From contig CM039182.1 of NCBI GenBank assembly GCA_008360975.2, forward strand, positions 25,764,324-25,828,323: a DNA stretch of 64,000 bases, read 5' to 3'. Source of the DNA: Lichenostomus cassidix. Lineage: Eukaryota; Chordata; Aves; Passeriformes; Meliphagidae. Shown here piece by piece: positions 54,891-64,000 of this stretch. The notes beneath the pieces are model-generated. The model was given only the letters and a program-made list of their open reading frames with translations. It was not told the DNA's origin and did no database searches. Both the position numbers and the translations under genes were made by a program. The stretch's first letter is position 1, and each line of letters starts with the position of its first letter.

Positions 54891-57800
54891 TCCTCACTGG
54901 AAAATATCTATACAGTTTTAAATTCTGTTTGAAGGACACAGCTGGGAATCCACTGCATGAGCATGGACTGATGTCCTGTGCATGGTATGCATGATTTTAG
55001 TCCTTTATCTTAGTTTGCATTTGGGAAAAAGAAAGAAAGATATTTTTTTGTAGGTGCTTTAAATCAGGAGAAAGCCAATGACTCACTTGAACTTTAATTC
55101 TAAAAGACCTATGGTCCCATAGTCAAAGAAGGAACTTAAGAAGACAGAGCATGTTTAAAATTTGTTCAAAATGTACCTCAGTCATGTATCAAGTAGAGAT
55201 ATTGCTGTGAAGGAAGGCTTTAGTGATGTGTGAAATGAACTTCTGCCTGTTGTTAATGGGAAATTAGAGGCACCAAAAGAAAATTTGTAAAGTTGATGCA
55301 GTGCATACACATCAGAGAAGATGTGGAAATTAGACATTTCAAAAAGTAAATCAGTATTTTATGGAAGGGCTACTGAGTTTCTGGGAAAGGCCCAGTGTAC
55401 TTACAGATCTGTTCATCATAGAAAGCACGCAAAACCAGACTTGGCAGAGACAAAAATAACATGAGCTCTTTAGTTCCTCATCTAGGTCACGGAAAATCTA
55501 AACTGAGATGCAAAAGCCTACTAGAAACAGTAAACTAAGGAAAAATGAGGTCACTTATGGAGTGTAAATAAGAAGTCATATTAATTCTTCCAGTATCCAA
55601 TAGTTATAATTGTTAAATTTCTTATGACATAATTATAAGGTATTTTAAAAATTCTTTTGTAAAGTATTTTGATTAGTCATAGAGTGAGGAGGCCTTGGGA
55701 ATAAAGATGGAATTTTTTGCAAGGAAGCTTCTACAGTTGCAACATACTCCTTCCAATGACAAATACTCTGGACTCCTTTCAACTGGTTTCTTGTGGAATC
55801 CAGAACTGGGATAGTGAACTGAACAGTGAACAAACCAGAAATAATAGAACTTCACTGGCAGGGACTGTGGTGATCTTGAGTTCATTGTATGTTAATTTTG
55901 TTGTGTTTGTCTGCTTTTGTTTTTGGTTTTGTGTTTGTATCTAGAGGCATAAGAAATGCATTTATCTAGCCATCATTCACTTTAACATGCCAAGTGTGGA
56001 GTTCACTCATAAACTCTATGTAACAAACTGATATATAGGTGCATGACATTAAGTGCTCTAGTCTTTCTTTGCTAATGACCTGTAGGTCATGTCCAGTTAA
56101 TAAGGTGGAGAGACAGTAGCAACACAGCTTGTGTATCAAATGAATTCCCAAATGAATCTTCTTTGACTTGAGAAAAAATTACTGAAACATTTAGCTGATG
56201 AACTTCAGTAAATTAGCTGTAGTCCATCAGAAAACAGGAGTAATACTCGCAAATTTTGAACTGTATTTTTTTCAGGAGCTCACCAATATTTTTCAGTTAA
56301 GGAAACATCCCATGTTAAGGAATTATAATATTTCCTCTGCGTATCAGAGACTTACCATTTCTTTAATCAAAGCTATTCCTGTGAGAAATGTTTTAGTAAG
56401 TAATCTCTCATTTTTCAGTGAAGTATTATTTTCTAAAATAACTTCTGCTATTCTTCTGCAAATGTTGAGCGAGTTTCTACTTTTTACCCTGCAGACTATG
56501 CTGTTACTGAATTTATGCTCCCAAAAGAAGGTTCTTCCTCCCACTGAGGTAAAATTATCCCTTTCATTTTTCCATGGGAGTCACACAAGTTTGCCCAATT
56601 TATTTCCTTTTGCTAATTGCACAAGTATTACCTGTAAAGTTGCTTTTTATTAACCACTCCAAAAGAACTGTATAAGTCTTTTCAGAACAACTTCCATTTC
56701 CTCAGTGTCTATTACAGTAAAAGACTACAAAATGAATGCAATGTTTTAGACAGAATTCTAATGATAAAGGGTCTCATCACCTTTCTCTAACGAAATTCCT
56801 TCATATTCATAGTTACAATGGTTTTTCTCAGGTCTCAAACTGCAGAAAATTTACTGCTAATGAGCTCTCCACTATTATTTCTAGTAGAAATGGCAAGCCT
56901 TAATTATACTGCTTTACAGTGTTCCTTCTCATTTGAGTTTTGAAGTGGCAGTCTTCAGATGTATTCGTGGCTCCTTTCCTTTGCTGCTACTTTAAGCAAG
57001 TCTACCTCTTTAGACCAACTTTTTATACACTTATAATCTCACAGATATAAGAATTGCTTGTGAACTTTGTTAGCACATTATTTAAGACTTCTAGTTAACT
57101 GCTGTGATGTCATAGAGGTAGGAAATTTTTATTGTTCTTTTCTGATTGATTTCTGGTCTGCCTTCTTCCCTGTTTGGTGAGTTTTTTTTACTCTGTGTTT
57201 GATTTGAATTCCTTTTGTCTGCTTCAGATCAGACGTGAGTAGTGTTCACTGATGTGTTTACACATAGGAGGGGATGAAATACATAATTGCTTATTCTACT
57301 AAAAATTGAGCTAATGAGGTGATTGCATTAACTCATCTAGAAATACTTAGTAACAAGTGGGAGTGGTACTTGTAACTAATCCCCAGGTAAAGAGTTAAGT
57401 ATGCCATTAAAAAAATAAGTTGTTACTTTATTCATAGAGCTTGGAACTTATGTAAAAAAAGTTGTTGCCTAGGTCTAAATACCACTAAAGGCAAAGTGAT
57501 AAGCTTGATGGTAGAACAAATCAGTAATAAAATTTCATATAATTGCTAGGAAATTCCCATTCAGTTTCCCACTGTTTCTTGTATCTTTCTAGGTAAAAGC
57601 CTAATATACAGTTGTAATTGCCAGCCTGTAGGCTTATTCTATTCCTTTCACTTTGTCTTATTCTCCCTCAGATACTATTAACATTATTTAAAAAAGGCTT
57701 TACATTGGATCCCTTTTGTTACTCATATGACTTAGACCATCTGATGTCAAGCTGCCAGAACAAGGCAACTAACTTTCTGTAACTGTAATCTCCCCTTTGG

Positions 57801-60800
57801 CATTTTGAATTTGTAAATTTCTAGAACTTTTAATTTATCCAGTTCGTCTACTTCAAATTTACTCTCCACTCTTTTTCTAGCAGGTACTGATTTTTCATCT
57901 CGCAGGTTAAGATAATTTCTAAGTGCTGTCTTTATGGAAGAGAAATGAAGTCAACTCAGAGGTTTATTTTTTAGGCTAACTGGGTTCTTATATAAGATGG
58001 GCTGAACCTGTTATTGCATGCAAGCTGTAAATTCAGTATAGAGCATGTTCTATAATGAATAACTATATAAATAAGCAAATGCAAATGAATAATAAAAACA
58101 CAGGTAAGTATAAGCATAATTTACGTATAATTGTAATTATCATACTTATTTATTTCTCTTTTAACTGATAAGAAATATAACACCAAAATTTCTTTTTACA
58201 TATAGCAAAGATGAGGAAGATAAGTTAGTTAAGAAACTGAGAAACGGGTAGTAAATGATCAGATATAAAACTAGAGTCTCAGTAACTTGCTGTAAGGCTT
58301 CACTCAATAGGTGTTGCTGCTCCATTAATTGCAAAGGATATATTTGAGCCAAGTACAATCCACTAGAATACTTACATGGCTGCTATAGGTTTAAAAATAA
58401 ATGAAAGGGAGCTGCAAGGCTGTTTAATTCCAAGCTCATGCCCAGAAAAAGGTTCAAGACCACATGGAAAGACGTTTGTTTATGAATTGTTTTTAGGACC
58501 CTCCAGTGGGTTTGATTTCTTGTTCTTTCAAGGTAAATTGTCTCCAAACTTGCTAGTTCTCAAAACGTATGTTCTTGTGGCCTTTCCTCAAAGGAAGCTC
58601 TCACGTTTTCTCTCTGACTGCTCTTCTTGCACTCACTCTTAGAACTGACATGTCTTGATGTTAGAAATGAGAGTAATAAATGCTTTTCCCCTTGTTTCCA
58701 CTGTTGCCCTGCTCTTTTACCCCTCAGGATGGTATACATCAACACTTGCAGACTGCTGGTATGGAATACCACAATTTCAAATTAAGAAATAATTTCCTTC
58801 CAAGTCTCCTTGGACTGGACAAAATAAGCAGGAAGCTCTCTTATAGAATTCTTTTACATCTTTGAAGACTGTTACCATACTCAGCCACCAGTCATAGTTT
58901 TTCTGGATTTAGCAGTCTTGGCTCTTATAGCATGTTTGACTGAATTCCTCTGACTACTCTAAAACTTGCTTACCCTTTCATGTGTGTAACCCCAAAGAAA
59001 ACAGACTATTCTGGCTTATATCTTGCCAACAGTGAGAAAAGCAGAATGTGAATAATTCTCTTCTGTTTCTTTCTATGTGCTAGTAACAGTATTCTATGTA
59101 ATACCAATATCATAGTTTTTTTCATAATTTATCATTGACTGTGTTGGTTATGCTGACTACAAGTTGCTTATGCAGAAATGTTGTCTAAACTGTAATTCCA
59201 CAATTTCTGTTTGTGCATTTGAGTTTTTTTTCATGCCTGCGGTGGAATTTAAACTGCCAAATTTCAGTAAGACAGGGTATAAATTTACAGCACACTGGCT
59301 TCTCCACGCCAGCTTTCCCTGTGGATACTTTTAGCCTCCACTAATGCTGGCTCTGTGCAAAATGTGAAATAGAAGACATCACGGAGAGATATACTTACTG
59401 CTTAGCAAAGTGTCAGCATGAAAAGTTATTATGCAGCAACGAGTGTACTGTAAATTCATGCTTTACTTTGCTCTACTAATCTGTGTGGACAAGCCCCGAG
59501 TGTAGTAATCTGCACTTGTCTTCATTGAATTTCTTGCTATTGATTTCAGACCAATGCCCCCATTTATCAAGATAATTTTGGTATTCCATGAAGCACTTCT
59601 CTCCTCCCTCTTTTTTCCTTTCAAAGTTACATCAGCTCTTCATAGACTTTGCAGTCTTTAATGATATTGTAGATCATTGCAAGATGGCACAGGTAGAATC
59701 TTAACATTGTCAGAGTAACCAATACGGCATTTTTACAATTACAGTTTTTAGACTACAATCACACAAGTTTAAAGAAATTATTAACTGGGTACTAAACAGA
59801 AGCCTCAACAAATATGTTGAGGGAATTGTTTAATGTGTTGAGGGAATTAACTACTTTTTTAATTTATCTGCTTTTGGAAGGAATAAAGGTCATAAACTTT
59901 AAGTAGCTTCTTGTGTGTAAAGTCAAGGCAGAAAAGTATTTGTCTTGGAACAGGTGACAATTAATAAGGGTCTAATTCCTTGTCATATTAATGTGTCAAA
60001 TAATTCCTTGGAGAATGTTGTTCATAGTTTCTTTGGGGTTTATTCTGACATTTTAAAATATATCAGAAGTACCTGTTACCTCTGGTCTGTTAGTATGGAT
60101 GTGTTACAAATAAAACTTTGTCTGGATCAGAGGTTCCAGTTGGGGATAATATCTTTTATATTACTATGAGACAAACTCCCCCATTTTAATGGACATCACA
60201 TGGCTAAGATATGTTAATGGTATCTTCTTGTCAAAACAAAGATTTTAGCTCTCTAAATGTATTTCAGTTTTATCATCATTAAATTTTCATCATTTAGTTT
60301 CAATCTGAGTTTGATCCTCTACAAGATTTTAACTACAAATATTTGTAAAACAAGCACTCACCTATGTCTACTCTGTACACTGTTTTACTATTAGCTGTCA
60401 GCTCTCTGTTTACCTCTGATTCTAATGTGGCTATCAGAACATGTAAAGTAGCTTCATGTGAAAACAAAGGTCCAAGTCTCTTTGATTACTTGCAAGCAGA
60501 AACTTTGCCTGTGCTCTGATCAAATACATATGAGGAAGAAGCTGTGTTAACACACTCTCCTATGCTAATAGACCTCTGTGATGGGTTTAAATGTAAGAAT
60601 ATCACTGAGGTGATAAATCTGCACAGCTTTCAGGCTGAAGGGAGGTAAGTTCACAGGGTAAGCCAAGTCAGCTCACACCTGGCTGTAAAAAAGTACATGA
60701 ACAAATTTGGGGATCCTGGACTGGAAACAAGGAAGTGATTTCATTGAACATCAGTCTAGTTTCTGCAGTTTGTTGGTAAAATAAGTTTTCTGCTTCTTCT

Positions 60801-60989
60801 TCTCCTGGGCTGTTGTCTCTAAATACTCAGTCTTGTCTTTTTCTTTGAATCAGATCTCATGACAGCTGCAGTATAAATTGAACCAGTCCTCAGTCCCATA
60901 TTTCCTTCAAAGAAGAGAAAAAAGATTTCCATTTCAAAATATTCAGGTTTCATCCTCACCTTTTCTATGAGAACCATCTGATTACATCG
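54891..60989. other. Intergenic DNA, no gene recognised
   Basis: The first few hundred bases could be the body of the putative minus-strand retrocopy. The longest open frame, 151 codons on + at 56198-56653, is leucine/phenylalanine/serine-rich without a known domain and fits chance. A short direct repeat TGTTGAGGGAATT occurs at about 59816 and 59838. Confidence 0.5.
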
Positions 60990-61090
60990 CTTGCCTAGAA
61001 AGCGGAAGACATGAATTCTAGTTCAAAATTCAGTGTTCCCTACTTTGCCAAATTACCCACTCTATCTGCATTCTCTGAGGCTATGATTTC
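60990..61090 (+). mobile_element. MIR-like SINE trace
   Basis: GCGGAAGACATGAATTCTAG leads on to TTTGCCAAATTACCCACTCT and CATTCTCTGAGGC. This follows the MIR order of GGAGACCTGGGTTCTAGTCC, CTTGGGCAAGTCACTTAACC, CTCTGAGCCTC. It is heavily diverged and the call is based on remembered order only. Confidence 0.35.
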
Positions 61091-63852
61091 TTTTCTATTC
61101 CATGTGCTCTGAAAAACCTACCATTCTGAACACCTCCAAGGTTTCAAGAAGAGCAAAGTAAAGTTTAGGCATATGTTAAGTATTCAAATAATCATTGTTC
61201 AGCACTTAAGCAGAGTAGGAGCTTTCAAGCATCCTGGAGTTGTATTGTTTGAAATTGTAAGAATTGTAGGCTTACCTTCTCTCCTGATAGACAGCAACTG
61301 ATCAAAGGCAATTTTGGCCAGAGCTTTTTTTGGAAGGAGATCTAGCTGTTCAAGGTGACTGTTTAGTCTGTCGTCAGCTAGGAAAGAATAGCATGAAATT
61401 TTGGGTTCAGTATCATAAGGACAAGCCTGATGGGCTTCAAGGTGCATTTGCCCTTCTGTGAATCTGACCTCTACAGCTTAATCAAAACAAATGAAAAACC
61501 ATTTACATTGCAGTGGAGGAAAGTGTCTCTCTCTCTATTTACTTGTTCACTGATTAGTCAATATACCCAGAATTTATTTGCAGTGTTGTTCACTATTGGA
61601 ACTAAAATACCAGTTATTCCCAATTGCCTAACAGCCTGATATACATAAATTAACTCATCTCCTGCAGAAATTCTGTCATAAGTGGGTCTTTCCACTCTTC
61701 ACTTAGTTATATTTCTGATGTTATTTGTCCTGTATAACATCAGCCTAAATAGGAGACAGTGTGGAACCTCTGCTTTCCAAGGACTATGCTTCTGTGAGGA
61801 GGCAACAACTGCAGAGCAGCTTTTCCATGTGGCACTGCATCAGCTTGTGCATCCATATGGTCTCTTCTCACTAATACTACTTCCTGCTGTTCAAAGTAAG
61901 CAGACAGATCTGCCTCCTTTTCCTACCTAAAAATATTTCTGCATGCCCTGTGTGAAGGACCTCACACTTGCCTCTCTCCCCTTCACCACTACTCTAGACA
62001 ATTATGTAAGGGCTTTTTATTGCACATATTCCACTTGAAGAAAAGCTATTCTGCTGAGACATGACAATATTTTTTTCATCTACAATTACAGGTCATTGTT
62101 TTGACATTTCTGAAAAGAACTATTGAAGAGCATCATTATTGCCAATTTCTTCTTTGTAAGTTTGAACTATCAAATGCCTTTAGCGTATTGCAAAAATCAT
62201 GTACGGACAATCTGAGTCATGAAGAGTTGTTTGGAAGGTCTGTGGACTGAAAATAAATTGCTGGTTTCTAAGAGATTCAGCTGTAAACTCTGTCTGCCAA
62301 TCATCTGAAGTAACCTATCTGGACATCATCTACAAATGAGTACAGTGTGATTTAAGAGTAGATATTTTCTTTTGTCTGTATTTTCAGCTGTAGAAGGAGA
62401 TATCATGGTCTAGCATTTCACTGTTCTGGCAAGTTGCATTACATCATTTTCACAGAAGTCATAGTTACAAGGTAAAATTTGCACTCTGAGGGAATCAAGT
62501 CTTCTGAGTATTGATATTGAGTCAGTTTTTGGTCTATAATTTCTGACACTCCTTGCTTAGATAAAAACACTGACATTATTTGAAGTACTCAGTTTTGGAA
62601 CAGTCTCAAATGCATATCAGAATGTTCATGTGATATCCAATTTCAAGTCCACTGAAATCTGTAACCAGATTCACCTTGGAGTCTCTGAAATTTCTGCCAG
62701 GATTTTAATGAATGCTACTACAACAAAAGGCATCACAGTCTATATATAAATTTGTTATTGTCTCATAGACTAACATAATTGAATCTTCTCAATGAGACCA
62801 GATAGCTCAATAAATCTTCCCCTATTTTTGAGAAACAAGGTCTAGTCAGTGAATGTGTTTTCTTGGTGGCTTCTCTTCCTCATCTTTGAAACTAAACATC
62901 TTTTCATCCAGTTCCCAGGGAACACAGAATGTGATACCGCAAAAGGAACAGCCTTAAAAAAATGTTGAATCCCTTCAAAGGATTGCAAACAGAGGAATGG
63001 AACTATTTTTTTTTATGTTTGTCATATGGTTATTTATTTATTTATTTCTGGCTATTTATTACTTACTATTTGCATAATGATATATATGATCTCAGCCACT
63101 GTGCAGCCAGAAACAGACAGTCCCTGTCCCAAAAACTAGTTAAATGGAGATGGGAGTTTGAAGGTGTGCATTATGGGTGATAAAAGGAAGGTTAAGGAGG
63201 AAGACAATGAAAAGGAGATACCTGCCTAGTGCTTCAAAAGTATTGCAGTGTTACTATATCCTACTGACAGGGTAAAATGTGTATCTTGTAATTATTCTCT
63301 GAACTGTTCTCATCACACACCTGATCCCTTGTAGGCTTATAAAATGAAAACCTCAAGGACAAGCATAGTAGTATACAGAAAGCAACACAAAAGAGAATAG
63401 CATTAGAATAATTATGAAAATCTAGCATGAGAGCAACATAGAAAAACAGATATTAAAACATGCCATGCTATTCCAGCTGTTACAGGGGGAATTATGCTCC
63501 ATTATATAGTACAGATAAATCCTTGGTTTTAAGTCTTTTTGTTTTCCACATCTAGCCTCTCTACCCCTTCATCTGAGAGGTCTTCCTGCCCCAAAAGGAA
63601 AACACACATATAGACACAAATAAATGTGTTGGTTTTTAAAAAAAAATTAAAAATTTTTTTAATTGTAACTTAATTACTAATGGCCTGATCTCATCCTGAC
63701 TGGAGGCTAAACTTCATTTCTTTGCAGTAAGGGACCCTCAGAATAGTACCTGTGTTCCAGATTCAGCTATATTTTTTCTAATGTAGTATGTGTCAGTGTT
63801 TTGAAATCCTTTTCTTAGATACTTAACAATATCTTTACACCTGGCTAACTTT
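61091..63852. other. Intergenic DNA, no gene recognised
   Basis: A/T-rich sequence with an (ATTT)n stretch at 63031-63047 and an A/T low-complexity patch at 63635-63665. No recognisable coding frame or transposon before the CR1 at the right edge. Confidence 0.55.
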
Positions 63853-64000
63853 ATGCTGGGCTGTATCAAAAGCAGAGTGGCCAGTAGGGTGAGGGAGATG
63901 ATTCTGCTCCTCTATTTTGCCCTGGTGAGACCCCATCTGCAGTGCTGCATCCAGGTCGGGGGTCCCCAGCACAGGAAGGACACAGACCTGTTGGAGAGAG
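63853..64000 (+). mobile_element. CR1 LINE, 5'-truncated, cut by window end
   Basis: From CTGGGCTGTATCAAAAGCAG onward the sequence matches the end of CR1 ORF2, with landmarks GTGGCCAGTAGGGTGAGGG, GTGAGACCCCATCTGCAGTG and GGTCCCCAGCACAGGAAGG. The frame starting at 63856 stays open to the window end and translates with LGCIKSRVASRVRE, then ALVRPHLQCC, then GPQHRKDTDLLER, against the usual RPHLEYC and QHRKDMELLER. The abrupt 5' start is typical of truncated CR1 copies. Absence of stops suggests moderate age. Confidence 0.9.

Noticed and set aside
56198..56653. 151-codon open frame on the plus strand, rich in Leu, Phe and Ser
   Set aside because: Longest frame outside NXPH1, but composition follows the A/T-rich DNA, no domain is visible, and the length is within chance expectation.

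Overview
This window is vertebrate nuclear DNA, most likely from a bird. It is A/T-rich and gene-poor, with one recognisable protein-coding exon. A CR1 LINE runs off the right edge, and an old retroviral LTR of a type common in bird genomes lies at about 45.4-46.0 kb; both point to Aves. The weaker MIR-, L2- and L3/CR1-like fossils are shared across amniotes. No bacterial features, CRISPR arrays, rRNA or tRNA genes were seen.

Layout: positions 1-49125 are read as the 3' part of a very long intron of NXPH1 (neurexophilin-1). At 49126-49887, on the + strand, lies the last coding exon. It encodes 253 residues, which is the whole secreted protein apart from the short signal-peptide start on an upstream exon outside the window. 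The probable 3'UTR follows to about 51.07 kb, with two AATAAA signals and a GT-rich stretch after the second. From there to about 63.85 kb I see no gene, and the window ends inside the CR1 element.

The long non-coding parts hold layered repeats. Old ones are an L2-type LINE (24.1-24.6 kb, minus), a LINE reverse-transcriptase fragment (25.3-25.8 kb, plus), an L3/CR1 3' end (42.5-43.4 kb, plus), and two MIR-like SINE traces. A probable younger LTR with unusually many CpGs lies at 30.06-30.56 kb (minus), and there is a possible LTR promoter remnant at 32.84-33.0 kb. Microsatellites, a 74-bp tandem duplication and a 31-base T run preceded on the minus strand by a poly(A) signal make up the rest.

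I found no previously undescribed gene system. The most unusual item is a 71-bp insertion at 43442-43512. It is bounded by a perfect 13-bp direct repeat, ends A/T-rich, and contains a 44-bp exact copy of intron sequence 3.8 kb upstream. It looks like a short piece of DNA or RNA from this same intron copied back into it.
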